Part shown: positions 1-8,718 of the stretch, piece after piece
Numbering within the stretch: the first letter of the stretch is position 1
Layout of the letters: every line of letters starts with the position of its first letter
DNA from: CAWKGV01 sp963849305
GTDB lineage: Bacteria > Pseudomonadota > Alphaproteobacteria > Acetobacterales > Acetobacteraceae
Assembly: GCA_963849305.1 (NCBI GenBank)
Contig: CAWKGV010000003.1
Coordinates: 624,808-688,807, forward strand
DNA: 64,000 nt
Reading direction: 5' to 3'
Position numbers and translations under genes: made by a program
Notes under the pieces: generated by a model
The model's input: the letters and a program-made list of their open reading frames with translations, nothing else
Databases searched by the model: none
What the model was told of the DNA's origin: nothing

Positions 1-488
1 GACAGATGGGCTCGCTGATACCCGACACCCGCGCCCACATAGGGCACTATCCACGGGACCAGCCCTGTGAAGTCGTAGAGGACGTTGAACATCGGGCCCC
101 ACAGCTGCTCGGACCCGCTGGCACTCGTGCTGGCGCCGAACCCGGCGAGGTTGGTGCCGCTGACAGTATTGAAGCTGTTGCGCCTGTAGTCGAACTCCAG
201 CTCGGCGCGCAGGCCGTTGCCGAAACCATAACCGAGCGTCCCCAGGGCGGCGACACCGATCGAAGTGTGAACATTCAGGTTCGGGGTGCTGATGCCGCTA
301 CTCAGCGTTCGGAGGTTGGAGCTGAGGTTCTTGATCGATTCGTTGCCCTTGAGATTGAAACCGCCGGCTGCGCCGACATAGAGGCCACTGACCGGATAGC
401 CGAGCGGCTGGTCGGTCGCCATCTGGGCGTGTGCGGCGACCGGCAGTACCACGAAGCTACCTAAAAGAAGTCGTGTTGCAACGCTCAT
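1..488 (-). CDS. Outer-membrane beta-barrel protein, N-terminal part (runs off window)
   Basis: Read on the minus strand, this frame begins with a signal peptide (MSVATRLLLGSFVVLPVAAHAQ-type, cleavage after AHA about residue 21). It is followed by alternating hydrophobic/polar strands with glycine and aromatic residues (GLYVGAAGGFNL, GYGFGNGLRAELEFDYRR, WIVPYVGAGVGYQ), the pattern of small OmpA-like/OMP_b-brl surface barrels. A purine-rich Shine-Dalgarno (gaggggt) lies upstream of the ATG. About 162 residues are present and the C-terminus lies outside the window. Such proteins sit in the outer membrane; a specific ligand or function cannot be read from the sequence. A tandem repeat lies about 75-105 bp upstream and may belong to its promoter. 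Confidence 0.75.
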   Translation of the reverse strand, partial: MSVATRLLLGSFVVLPVAAHAQMATDQPLGYPVSGLYVGAAGGFNLKGNESIKNLSSNLRTLSSGISTPNLNVHTSIGVAALGTLGYGFGNGLRAELEFDYRRNSFNTVSGTNLAGFGASTSASGSEQLWGPMFNVLYDFTGLVPWIVPYVGAGVGYQRAHL

Positions 489-1039
489 CTTCTACCCCTC
501 CCTGTCTACGAGACCAGATTGCGGGTCTCCTTTGGCCGCGACCAGCGGCGTCCTGAGCCAGATCATAAGCTCACAATAATCATAAGCTCACAATATATTA
601 ATAGCCGGAACCCGAAAGGCGGCTCTCGGCCATACATGCCATAATCCCTGCCCTCATTGTTACGGATGTGCCACATGTCCCCGGCCGGCTGCTGCTGGCG
701 TCGGTTCGGTCAGAATCAGCTTTTCGGGGCTGGCGTGATCGAAACGGCGACCGCCTGGCTGACGACGGTCGTGATGGGGAGTCGTATTCTACCCTGAGAG
801 GTGCTGTCGGTTCACATATGTGTGACCAGCGCAACGCCATCGTCTTCTCGGGAGCGTACGCCAAAGGACGTTATGGGGGCCCCAGGTACGGTTGGCTGTG
901 CAGATTCGCCGCTTGCGCGGACAGCCTGCACATCGCGCGCCTTTTGCCCGAATCTGCATAGCGACGGCCGCTTCACGCCCTAGTATCGATTGTCCGATTG
1001 TCCTACGTTGGCTTACCAACGCGAGGAAACACGGACGGA
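489..1039. other. Gene-free stretch between the barrel gene and the small membrane-protein operon
   Basis: I see no convincing gene in these roughly 550 bases. Open frames exist on both strands, but their translations are Arg/Ser/Pro-rich and lack start signals or domains. The stretch holds the 17-bp tandem repeat at 562-595 in a locally AT-rich patch, and must contain the promoters of the flanking divergent genes. Confidence 0.5.
562..595. repeat. 17-bp exact tandem direct repeat, AT-rich
   Basis: The unit atcataagctcacaata occurs twice back to back at 562-578 and 579-595, followed at once by more A/T (tatta). In this GC-rich sequence such a patch upstream of the minus-strand barrel gene could be a regulator binding site or a promoter-proximal repeat. 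The role is inference only. Confidence 0.6.
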
Positions 1040-1288
1040 ATGCAGCGACCCGGGCTGCCGCGCACGATCCTCTACCTCGCCCTCGTCATGACCGCAGCCG
1101 AGGTCATCCTACACGGTGTGCGACCGACAAACTTCCAGCGAGCTTGGCACAACATGCTCGCGCGTCCGAACCAAAGTTTGGCGCTGCGCTTCCTCTTTCA
1201 GCCGGCGATCTCGACGATACTCGCCATCCGCGATGGCATCGGGGACGCGCACCGGCCGCTCGCCGTACTTCTGGACGATGATGTCTGA
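1040..1288 (+). CDS. Small membrane protein of unknown function
   Basis: An 82-residue frame starts at the ATG preceded by gacgga. One hydrophobic helix lies near residues 9-20 (ILYLALVMTAAEVIL) and a second, weaker one around LRFLFQPAISTILAI. I do not recognise a named family. The stop codon overlaps the start of the next gene (ATGTCTGA), which is typical of translational coupling. The gene therefore appears to be the first member of an operon with the next small membrane protein, the DUF202 protein and the sulfatase. An alternative in-frame start lies 14 codons upstream, but the internal one fits the hydrophobic N-terminus better. Confidence 0.55.
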   Translation: MQRPGLPRTILYLALVMTAAEVILHGVRPTNFQRAWHNMLARPNQSLALRFLFQPAISTILAIRDGIGDAHRPLAVLLDDDV

Positions 1289-1526
1289 CGCCGCACAGCG
1301 TTCGGCGCACCTGCGAGAAGGAGTCGCGGCAACAGGAAAGATCTTCCTGATCGCGATCGCGCTGGACGCCATATACCAGGTCCTTGAGTTGAAGACCTTT
1401 TACCCGACCGAGGCGCTCATCATTGCGATCCTTCTGGCATTCATTCCGTACCTGATCGTCCGGGGACCCGTAGCGCGCTTGGCGCGCCGCTGGCACCGTG
1501 ACAAAGCAGCAGAGCCTCAGGCATGA
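1278..1526 (+). CDS. Small membrane protein of unknown function
   Basis: This is an 82-residue protein with two hydrophobic segments (about residues 19-31, TGKIFLIAIALDA, and 43-60, ALIIAILLAFIPYLIV) and a basic C-terminal tail (RRWHRDKAAEPQA). It overlaps the preceding gene by 11 nt and its stop overlaps the ATG of the DUF202 gene (ATGA), so the three are probably translated from one mRNA. Motifs such as YQVLELKTFYPTEALIIA resemble small hypothetical proteins often found beside DUF202 genes. No biochemical function is known to me. Confidence 0.6.
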   Translation: MMSDAAQRSAHLREGVAATGKIFLIAIALDAIYQVLELKTFYPTEALIIAILLAFIPYLIVRGPVARLARRWHRDKAAEPQA

Positions 1527-1969
1527 CAACCGATCAACTCGCCGAGACCGGTGCAGACCGTTTCACGGTACGGGCAACTGCCGAGAGCAATTTCGCCTGG
1601 TTGCGCACTCGCCTCGCCCTTGAGCGCACCTTGATGGCATGGGTGCGCACCGCGATCGCCCTGATCGGATTCGGGTTCAGTATTGTCGAGATCTTCAACC
1701 GCCTCGCCGCCATGCCGGGTGTAGCGCCGGCCTTGCGACCACACATGTCCCGGATTGTGGGCCTCGTCCTGATCGCTGCCGGCGTTCTGGGACTATTAAT
1801 CTCGACCGCACAATACCTTTGGATCAGCAACTACTTGTGGAGCCAGCAGTTCCGGCCTATCGCCGGCTTGCGCGAAGGTCCAATGCAGACACCGGGCCTG
1901 GTGATCGCAATCGCGCTGACCCTGCTCGGGATTCTCGCCTTCATCGCCGTGCTGTTGCGGGTGCCATGA
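1523..1969 (+). CDS. DUF202 (YidH-like) inner-membrane protein
   Basis: A 148-residue protein with the DUF202 signature NFAWLRTRLALERTLMAWVRTA near residues 23-44, followed by three hydrophobic spans (about 45-60, 80-98, 124-145). The conserved RT-x-LA-x-ERT-x-LAW-type arginine motif precedes the first helix, as in the family. Members are small integral inner-membrane proteins; some eukaryotic relatives are part of the VTC polyphosphate complex, but the bacterial role is unknown. The start overlaps the upstream stop by ATGA, and the sulfatase follows 17 nt downstream behind a ggggaga ribosome site, so it lies inside an operon. Confidence 0.8.
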   Translation: MTTDQLAETGADRFTVRATAESNFAWLRTRLALERTLMAWVRTAIALIGFGFSIVEIFNRLAAMPGVAPALRPHMSRIVGLVLIAAGVLGLLISTAQYLWISNYLWSQQFRPIAGLREGPMQTPGLVIAIALTLLGILAFIAVLLRVP

Positions 1970-1986
1970 AACTGGGGAGACGATGA

Positions 1987-4317
1987 ATGTCCGATCCGAA
2001 AGACAAGCTGGAAAAGCAGGAGTCTCTTCCGTTCCCATCGACCCCCTCGGCCAGTATTGCCGGGCGCACGATGCAGGAGTCGGTTTACCGGCCGCGGGTG
2101 AAGCCACGCCGGCTGCCGGTCGACGCGCCGAACATTCTGATCGTGCTGATCGATGATGCAGGCCCCGCCCTTCCGGCCACGTTCGGCGGCGAGGTCGAGA
2201 CCCCGACGATGGACCGCATCGTCAAGGAAGGGGTAGCTTACAATCGGTTCCACACCACCGCCATGTGCTCGCCGACCCGGGCGTCACTGCTGACCGGCCG
2301 CAATCACCACCGGGTCGGAAGCGGGCAGCTCACGGAACTGGCGAATGACTGGGACGGCTATTCCGGCCGAATTCCCCGTAGCAGCGCGTTGATCGCAGAA
2401 GTGTTGAAGGATTATGGCTATGCCACGGCCGCCTGGGGCAAGTGGCACAACACGCCGGCCGAGGAGACCGCCCCGACCGGCCCGTTCGAGAACTGGCCGA
2501 CCAATCTCGGCTTCGAGTATTTTTACGGCTTCCTCGGTGGCGAGGCCTCGCAATACGAGCCGAACCTGGTGCGCAATACGACGTACGTCGCGCCACCGAA
2601 ACCCGTGGAGGAGAGTTACCATCTCAGCGAAGACCTTGCGGACGACGCGATCGGCTGGCTGCACAAGCACAAGGCCTTCCAGCCGGACAAGCCTTTTTTC
2701 ATGTATTGGGCGAGTGGTGCGATCCACGGTCCGCATCACATCACAAAGGAATGGGTGAACAAATATAAGGGCAAATTCGATGATGGCTGGGACGCCTACC
2801 GCGAGCGCGCCTTCACGCGCGCCAAGGAGAAGGGCTGGATCCCCGCGGACGCACAACTCACCCCGCGGCACGAGACAATGCCGTCCTGGGACAGCATCCC
2901 CGAGGACGAGAAGCCCTTCCAGCGCCGCCTGATGGAAGTGGCGGCGGGCTTCACCGAGCACGTGGATGTCCAGGTCGGCCGGGTCGTCAGCGAGATCGAC
3001 CGGCTCGGCTACGGCGACAACACGCTGATCTTCTACATTTGGGGCGACAACGGTTCCTCGGCGGAAGGCCAAGGCGGCACTATCAGCGAATTGCTGGCGC
3101 AAAACGCCATTCCCACCACCACCAAGCAGCATATCTCGGCGCTCGAGGAACTCGGCGGGCTTGCCGAGCTCGGCTCGCCCAAGACCGACCCCATGTACCA
3201 TGCGGGATGGGGCTGGGCCGGCAGCACCCCCTACAAGGGCACGAAGCTCCTGGCCTCGTATTTCGGCGGCACGCGGAACCCCATGGGGGTCCGGTGGCCG
3301 GCAACGATCAAGCCCGACACAACACCACGGACGCAGTTTCACCACGTAAACGACATCGTTCCTACTATCTACGACATCGTGGGCATCACTCCACCGCGCA
3401 CGGTGAACGGCGTCGAGCAGGACCCCATCGACGGCGTGAGTCTCGCCTATTCTTTCGGCGACCCGAAAGCCAAGGGCCGACTGCTCACCCAGTATTTCGA
3501 GGTTATGGGTAGCCGCGCCATCTATCACGACGGCTGGCTGGCCTGCGCGATCGGGCCGCGGATTCCGTGGGTACCAGGGCTACCGCCCGGCATCCGGGAG
3601 TGGACGCCGGACAAGGACGTCTGGGAACTCTACAATCTGGAGGAGGACTGGAGCCAAGCCAACGACCTTGCCTCCAAGATGCCGGACAAGCTGGCCCAGA
3701 TGAGAGAAACCTTCCTGATCGAAGCTGCGAAAAACAAGGCGCTCCCGATTGGCGGCGGTCTTTGGGTCCCGCTGCTCCACCCCGAGCTGCGCATCGTTCC
3801 GCCCTACACCGAGTGGACCTTCTCCGGTGATATGGTCCGCGTGCCGGAGTTCTGCGCTCCGGCGCTGGGCAACAGGCCCAATGTCGTCAGCATCGACGCC
3901 GTGGTCCCCGCCAACGCCAATGGGGTGCTCTATAAATTGGGGGCGAATTCCGGCGGTCTCACCTGCTTCGTGGAAGACGGCATCCTGTGCTACGAATACA
4001 ACCTCTTCATTATCCAGCGCACGAAGATCCGTGCTGTGGAGAAGCTGCCGCCGGGCAAGGTGAAGATCGAGATCGAGACGCGCTATGCTGTGCCCCGGCC
4101 CGCCGGTCCATTGATGGTGACGATGAGAGTGGCCGGCAAGATGGTTGCCGAAGGCACCGTACCGATCAGCGCCCCGCTGCTCTTCACCGCCAATGACTGC
4201 CTTGACATCGGCATGGCGCTTGGATCGCCGGTCTCGCTCGATTATTACGACAAGGCGCCGTTCAAGCTCAATGGCACGATCGAGCGGTTTCAGGTGAAAT
4301 ATTTCTCGGCGAAGTAG
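1987..4317 (+). CDS. Arylsulfatase (type I, formylglycine-dependent)
   Basis: A 776-residue sulfatase of the alkaline-phosphatase superfamily (COG3119). Residues 48-58 (PNILIVLIDDAG) provide the metal-binding Asp pair. Residues 94-105 (CSPTRASLLTGR) are the sulfatase signature, in which Cys94 is expected to be converted to formylglycine. FYIWGDNGSS in the middle supplies further metal ligands. The roughly 170-residue C-terminal part is beta-rich, as in large arylsulfatases that hydrolyse sulfate esters. No signal peptide is seen, so the enzyme may be cytoplasmic. No formylglycine-generating enzyme is encoded in the window, so maturation needs one elsewhere. It follows the DUF202 gene and precedes the glycine-zipper gene on the same strand. 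Confidence 0.93.
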   Translation: MSDPKDKLEKQESLPFPSTPSASIAGRTMQESVYRPRVKPRRLPVDAPNILIVLIDDAGPALPATFGGEVETPTMDRIVKEGVAYNRFHTTAMCSPTRASLLTGRNHHRVGSGQLTELANDWDGYSGRIPRSSALIAEVLKDYGYATAAWGKWHNTPAEETAPTGPFENWPTNLGFEYFYGFLGGEASQYEPNLVRNTTYVAPPKPVEESYHLSEDLADDAIGWLHKHKAFQPDKPFFMYWASGAIHGPHHITKEWVNKYKGKFDDGWDAYRERAFTRAKEKGWIPADAQLTPRHETMPSWDSIPEDEKPFQRRLMEVAAGFTEHVDVQVGRVVSEIDRLGYGDNTLIFYIWGDNGSSAEGQGGTISELLAQNAIPTTTKQHISALEELGGLAELGSPKTDPMYHAGWGWAGSTPYKGTKLLASYFGGTRNPMGVRWPATIKPDTTPRTQFHHVNDIVPTIYDIVGITPPRTVNGVEQDPIDGVSLAYSFGDPKAKGRLLTQYFEVMGSRAIYHDGWLACAIGPRIPWVPGLPPGIREWTPDKDVWELYNLEEDWSQANDLASKMPDKLAQMRETFLIEAAKNKALPIGGGLWVPLLHPELRIVPPYTEWTFSGDMVRVPEFCAPALGNRPNVVSIDAVVPANANGVLYKLGANSGGLTCFVEDGILCYEYNLFIIQRTKIRAVEKLPPGKVKIEIETRYAVPRPAGPLMVTMRVAGKMVAEGTVPISAPLLFTANDCLDIGMALGSPVSLDYYDKAPFKLNGTIERFQVKYFSAK

Positions 4318-4344
4318 GAACTAAGAGAGGGAGGAGAACAAGCA

Positions 4345-4788
4345 ATGCGGAGCTCCACTCGGTCGATTCTTTTTATCGTCGGCGCATTCGCCTCGACTGT
4401 TCCGGCGAGAGCCCAGAACCTGGTGATCTATCCGGCGAGGGGACAGAGTGCCGCACAGCAGGACCAGGATCGATACCAATGTCATCGATGGGCTGTGCAG
4501 CAGAGCGGATATGATCCTACCCAGGCTGCGGGGTATGCGCCGGCGCCGGGTGGGCCCAATGCGCTGCGCGGGGGGGCCGGCGGCGCGGCAGTTGGTGCGG
4601 TAGGCGGGGCGATCGGCGGAAACGCCGGAAAGGGTGCTGCTATCGGGGCGGCGACCGGCGCTGTGGTGGGCGGGGTGCGGCGGCGCCACCAGGCGGCGCA
4701 GCAGCAGAGCCAAATGCAGCAATACACGGCGATGTATAATAGGTCCCTGACGGCCTGCATGGAGGGCCGGGGCTATACCGTGCGGTAG
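4345..4788 (+). CDS. Glycine-zipper surface/periplasmic protein
   Basis: A 147-residue protein with a cleavable signal peptide (RSILFIVGAFASTVPARAQ). Next comes a polar segment with the YQCHRWAVQQSGYDPTQ motif typical of glycine-zipper proteins next to outer-membrane functions. A glycine/alanine zipper follows at about residues 74-112 (repeated GGAxGAxxGxIGG spacing), then a Gln-rich tail and a conserved C-terminal ACMEGRGYTV. Such proteins associate with the envelope and may form channels or stabilise membranes; the precise role is unknown. A strong ribosome site (gggaggag) lies upstream. It is 27 nt after the sulfatase, so it could be the last gene of that operon. Confidence 0.75.
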   Translation: MRSSTRSILFIVGAFASTVPARAQNLVIYPARGQSAAQQDQDRYQCHRWAVQQSGYDPTQAAGYAPAPGGPNALRGGAGGAAVGAVGGAIGGNAGKGAAIGAATGAVVGGVRRRHQAAQQQSQMQQYTAMYNRSLTACMEGRGYTVR

Positions 4789-5089
4789 CTTCGTGAGCGA
4801 GACGCGGGCAGGCGCTTGGCCGCGAAGCCCAGGAATGCTGCGGTGACCGCGACACTGGAACCAGCGGCATGAGAGCCGCGAAACGTGAAACGCGCAGCGC
4901 GGCATACGGGAAATGAGCGGGACAGCGGAAACGCGGGCTGTCACAGCCAACAGCGACATAGACCGTCCGGGCCGACCGAGAACGTGAGCGACCGCAGCAC
5001 GGCGTTGGCGTGGGAGGTGGCGCGCTGGGTATTGGCCCATGCAAGGGACGCTGCCTAACGCTCGGCGATCACGGGGTTGGTCTCCGATT

Positions 5090-5544
5090 CGTGGATTGGC
5101 CGCGCGGGCGTTTGTTGCGCACCCGGACCAGCGTAGTCTCGACCGATACGCCTGGCTGCGAGACCAGCACGCCTGGCCGGGGCTCGCCGCCATTGGCCGC
5201 ATCGTCCGCACCCGCGAACTCGGCACCCAGACCAGCACCGAGACCGCCTACTACGTGCTCAGCACGGCACTCTCCGCCAAGCGTTTCGGCGAAGTTGCCC
5301 GTGCGCATTGGGGCGCGGAGAACGGACTGCACTGGGTTCTCGACGTGACCATGAACGAGCATCAGGCACGCACCCACAAGGATCACGGCCACAGAACATC
5401 GCGCTACTGCGACGTCTGGCCCTCGACCTCGCCAAGCTCGAAGGCGCAAGGGGCTCCATGAAGGGCAAGCTCAAGCGCGCGGGATGGGACAATGCCTTCC
5501 TCGCCCGCCTCCTCGCCCAGTTCGGCGCCGCCCAAATGCGATAG
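5090..5544 (+). pseudogene. ISAs1-family transposase remnant, frameshifted C-terminal part
   Basis: Two overlapping frames together give the C-terminal third of an ISAs1 (DDE, IS4-like) transposase. WPGLAAIGRIVRTREL, YYVLSTALSAKRF, ARAHWGAENGLHWVLDVTMNEHQAR lie in one frame, and PQNIALLRRLALDLAKLE to RAGWDNAFLARLL in the next. The switch is near 5389, where GGCCACAG replaces an expected GGCCCACAG (one C missing). The N-terminal two thirds, including the first catalytic Asp, and any start codon are absent. It is a dead insertion-sequence fragment with no clear terminal repeats. Confidence 0.85.
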
Positions 5545-5676
5545 CCCTGGCTGATGGGCTGACCCCGGAGGGCCAAGCTCTCGTTTAACAGCTCCGTAAC
5601 CTGCCCCCCGGCCGCTATGCGCATCCCGGTTCAAGGTGAGAGCGCAGGTGCGACGTATCGACCTCCGATTGCCGAA

Positions 5677-5981
5677 ATGATTGACCACTCCGACGGCGGC
5701 CCATACAATTCTGGCCTGGAGATCCGCGTTTCCCGGCTGGAGGAGGAAGTGCGCGACATCAGGGGCTCGCTCTGTCGGCTAGAGACAGCGGTCACTCGGA
5801 TCGAGGCAACGCTGACGGCCACGCTGCCGCACCTCGCGACCAGGCGCAGGTCGCGGAGCTGCACGCTGAACTCGCCGAAAAGCCGAGTAAGACGTATCTC
5901 TGAGCAGTGCTCGGCGTGTTGGTGACAGCGATGCTGGGCGCGTTCGGCGCCGGCCTCGCGGCGGTCGCGATCTTGCACTAG
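5677..5981 (+). pseudogene. Broken coiled-coil membrane-anchored protein
   Basis: Reading begins MIDHSDGGPYNSG and continues into a heptad-rich coiled coil (LEIRVSRLEEEVRDIRGSLCRLETAVTRIEATL). Near 5835 a one-base shift is needed to continue as DQAQVAELHAELAEKPSKTYL. An in-frame TGA at 5901-5903 then sits where a Trp codon is expected, and after it a hydrophobic C-terminal helix follows (AVLGVLVTAMLGAFGAGLAAVAIL, ending at TAG 5979-5981). Such coiled coil plus C-terminal anchor proteins are common small hypothetical or prophage-type genes. With both a shift and a nonsense codon this copy is inactive. Confidence 0.65.
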
Positions 5982-6085
5982 CCTTCCACTATCGGACTGC
6001 CGGACCCGGCCGGCCATCCGGCGGCTTGGCATCGCGCCCGCCCCGGCTTATGGCACGGCTGTTCACTCGGCCAGGAGACCCGTGC

Positions 6086-7063
6086 ATGACGATCGGCCGC
6101 TTCCCCACCACGCGCTTGCGCCGGTTGCGGTGCTCCGAGGGGCTACGCAGCCTGGTGCGGGAAACCACCGTTACGCCTTACGATCTGATCCAGCCAATCT
6201 TCGTCGAGGAAGAGATCGACACGCCCCTGCCTGTCGCCAGTATGCCCGGCATCGAGCGTATCCCCGAGCGTCGACTTGAGCGTGAGGTCGAGGCGCTGGC
6301 GCGCGACGGGGTGAAAGCGATCATGCCGTTCGGCGTATCGCACCGCAAGGACGCTACAGGGAGCGATGCCTGCCGCGCGGATGGGCTGGTCGCGCGCATG
6401 GTGCGGCTGGCGAAGCGCACGGTACCGGACATGGTGGTGATCCCGGACTTGTGCTTCTGCGAATATACCGACCACGGCCATTGCGGCGTGCTCGAAGCGG
6501 GGGGTGTCAACAACGACATCACCATCGAGAACCTTGGCCGCCAGGCGGTCGTGGCGGCGCAAGCCGGTGCCGATATTGTCGCGCCCTCGGGCATGATGGA
6601 TGGGCAGGTCGCCGCCATCCGTCACGCGCTGGACGCGGCCGGTTTCGCGAACGCGCCAGTGATGGCCTACTCGTCCAAGTTCGCTTCCGCCTTCTATGGC
6701 CCGTTTCGCGCCGCCGCCGGCTGCGAGCTGAAGGGCGACCGCAAGACATACCAGATGGACCCGCTGAACGGGCGCGAGGCGGTGCGCGAGTCGCTGCTCG
6801 ATGAGGCCGAGGGCGCCGATATCCTGATGGTCAAACCCGGCCTGCCGTATCTAGATGTGCTGGCGCGGCTGCGCGAGCGGACGCTGTTGCCGATCGCGGC
6901 CTATCAGGTCAGCGGCGAGTACGCGATGATCAAGTTCGCCGCCGCGGCCGGCGCTATCGACGAGGGGCGGGTGGTGCGCGAGACCCTTGGGGCGATCAAG
7001 CGGGCAGGCGCCGACTTGATCCTGACCTATTTCGCGCGCGAGGTGATCCGCGAAGGGTTTTGA
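6086..7063 (+). CDS. hemB: Delta-aminolevulinic acid dehydratase (porphobilinogen synthase)
   Basis: A 325-residue HemB condensing two 5-aminolevulinate molecules to porphobilinogen in cytoplasmic tetrapyrrole (heme) synthesis. The Cys-rich metal site DLCFCEYTDHGHCG is present (Cys123, Cys125, Cys133), as are the two active-site lysines, Lys198 in YSSKFASAFYGPFR and Lys250 in MVKPGLPYLD. The ATG at 6086 is chosen because a ccaggagac ribosome site precedes it and it matches the family N-terminus (TTRLRRLRCSEGLRSLVRET). In-frame upstream ATGs would add an atypical Arg/Pro-rich extension. The 3' end overlaps the convergent MFS gene by 37 nt. Confidence 0.96.
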   Translation: MTIGRFPTTRLRRLRCSEGLRSLVRETTVTPYDLIQPIFVEEEIDTPLPVASMPGIERIPERRLEREVEALARDGVKAIMPFGVSHRKDATGSDACRADGLVARMVRLAKRTVPDMVVIPDLCFCEYTDHGHCGVLEAGGVNNDITIENLGRQAVVAAQAGADIVAPSGMMDGQVAAIRHALDAAGFANAPVMAYSSKFASAFYGPFRAAAGCELKGDRKTYQMDPLNGREAVRESLLDEAEGADILMVKPGLPYLDVLARLRERTLLPIAAYQVSGEYAMIKFAAAAGAIDEGRVVRETLGAIKRAGADLILTYFAREVIREGF

Positions 7064-8718
7064 CCCGTCGGCTTGAGCAGCTGGGCTAACGCGGCGGGGG
7101 GCGAGGGCACGCGCAAGCGGGACCGATCGACGGCCAGGTAACGCGCGGCACAGGGCGGCCCTTCGCGCCGGAACCCGGCCGCCCGGGCCAGGATCGCCCG
7201 ATCCTCGGCCGACAGGCGGATCGCCTCGCGCAAATGGTCGGTCCAGCTCTCCATCGACCAGGCTTCGAGCCAACCGTCGGGATGGGCCACGTCCTCATAG
7301 AGTTGCCAGACGACCGCGCCAGCCCGCCGCCGCACGAGCCGCACCTCCGCCATCGCCGCGAGGAACGCCTCCCGCTGCTCGGGATCGACGACGTAGCGCA
7401 TTGTCTCCAGCACCCGACCGCGCGCGCGCGGCAGCAGCGGCGCAAGTTCCGGCGCGGGCGCCTCGGGTTCCGCCTCCGCCACGCCGGTCTGGGCACCCGC
7501 CCGCGCCGGCGCTTGGTCCAGGCCGAAGCCGCGTACCAGCATGCCGAGCACGGCACCGAAGGCGGCGGCGGCGAGCAAGGTGTGCGAGAGGCCCAGACGG
7601 TCGCCGAGCACGCCCCAGCCGACCGAACCCAACGTCAGCGCGCCATTGTAGCCGAGCTGGTAGATGGCCAGGGCTCGTGCCCGCACCCAGGGCGGGCAGG
7701 CAAGCTGGGCCGCCGCCTGCGTCATCGCGAAGGCCGCCACCCAGCCGGTGCCGAACAGCGCCATGCCCAGGCCGGCGTGCGCCCAGTGGCGCGCCAGACC
7801 GAGCAACGCGATACCGGCGCAGGAGGCGAGCGTGGCCAGGAACACCATCGCCCCGCGATTCACGCGCTTGGCGATCCGTGGCATCAGCAGTCCGGAGGCC
7901 ACGCCGCCCGCGCCCATCAGCCCGAGAATGAGCCCATACATGCCAGCCCCGAGCCCGAGCTGCTGGCGCACCACGAGCGGCAGCAGCGCCCAAGGCGCGG
8001 AGGCCGGCAGCGCATAAGCGAAGGACCGCACCATCGCCGCCCGAATCGCGGGCGTATTGCGCACGAACCGTCCGCCGGCCCGCATGGCGGATAACAGGTG
8101 CTCGCGGGGGAGGGCGGCCAACTGGTCGCGCCGGCGGCGGCGCCAGATCACCAGAGCCCAGATCACCGCGCCGATCGAGACGGCGTAGAGCGAGAAGGCA
8201 AGGCCCGCCCCGCCGATCAGCACCAGTAGGCCCGCCAGCGCCGGCCCGACCGCGCGCGCGATGTTGAAGCCGATGCCGTTGAGCGCGATCGCCGGGACCA
8301 GATCGGCGCGCGGCACGAGATCGGGCACGATGGCGCTCCAGGCCGGCGCGGTCAGCGCCGAGCCGATCCCGATCGCGAAGGTGAGCGCGAGCAGGGCCCA
8401 GGCGGTCGTGAGGTGGGCGACGGTCAGGCCGGCGAGCAACGCCGCCGCCGCCATCGTCCAAACCTGCGTCCCGATGAGGAACCGGCGGCGGTCCACGATG
8501 TCGGCCAGCGCGCCGCCGGGGAAAGCCAACAGGAACGTGGGCAGGATGGTCGCCACCTGCACCAAGGCGACGATCAACGGGTTCGGCGCCAGTGAGGTCA
8601 TGAGCCAGCCGGCGCCGGTGTTCTGCAACCAGGTGCCGAGCGAGGTGACCACGTAGGCGTTCCACAACCGTCGATAGACGGTGTGGCGCAACGGCGAAAG
8701 CGCCGGCGGCAGCCGCAT
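7027..8718 (-). CDS. MFS exporter of the MFS_3/EntS-like type with C-terminal dimeric alpha/beta domain
   Basis: A 563-residue protein: about 12 hydrophobic segments in residues 20-405 form a major facilitator fold, with the typical GTWLQNTGAGWLM and GGALADIVDRR loop motif. A C-terminal soluble region of about 110 residues (VLETMRYVVDPEQREAFLAAM to WQLYEDVAHPDGWLEAWSMESW) looks like an antibiotic-monooxygenase-like ferredoxin fold. This whole architecture is the MFS_3 family, whose members export siderophores or other small molecules; the substrate here is unknown. The ATG overlaps the stop of the upstream yceI-like gene (ATGA), so the two are coupled. The C-terminus overlaps hemB. Confidence 0.85.
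   Translation of the reverse strand: MRLPPALSPLRHTVYRRLWNAYVVTSLGTWLQNTGAGWLMTSLAPNPLIVALVQVATILPTFLLAFPGGALADIVDRRRFLIGTQVWTMAAAALLAGLTVAHLTTAWALLALTFAIGIGSALTAPAWSAIVPDLVPRADLVPAIALNGIGFNIARAVGPALAGLLVLIGGAGLAFSLYAVSIGAVIWALVIWRRRRRDQLAALPREHLLSAMRAGGRFVRNTPAIRAAMVRSFAYALPASAPWALLPLVVRQQLGLGAGMYGLILGLMGAGGVASGLLMPRIAKRVNRGAMVFLATLASCAGIALLGLARHWAHAGLGMALFGTGWVAAFAMTQAAAQLACPPWVRARALAIYQLGYNGALTLGSVGWGVLGDRLGLSHTLLAAAAFGAVLGMLVRGFGLDQAPARAGAQTGVAEAEPEAPAPELAPLLPRARGRVLETMRYVVDPEQREAFLAAMAEVRLVRRRAGAVVWQLYEDVAHPDGWLEAWSMESWTDHLREAIRLSAEDRAILARAAGFRREGPPCAARYLAVDRSRLRVPSPPAALAQLLKPTGQNPSRITSRAK

Noticed and set aside
598..864. A possible small gene on the minus strand upstream of the barrel gene
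   Set aside because: The translation is Ser/Arg/Pro-rich, there is no ribosome site, and it resembles random GC-rich reading.
2284..3528. A 414-codon minus-strand frame within the arylsulfatase
   Set aside because: It lies inside a gene with an intact sulfatase signature and shows no start signal or family.
4321..5238. A 305-codon minus-strand frame over the glycine-zipper gene and ISAs1 remnant
   Set aside because: It spans unrelated features, has no motif, and opposes a gene with a clear signal peptide and ribosome site.
7027..7063. The 37-nt overlap of hemB and MFS 3' ends as a sign of a frameshift
   Set aside because: Both proteins keep conserved lengths to near the end; short convergent overlaps are common in compact GC-rich genomes.
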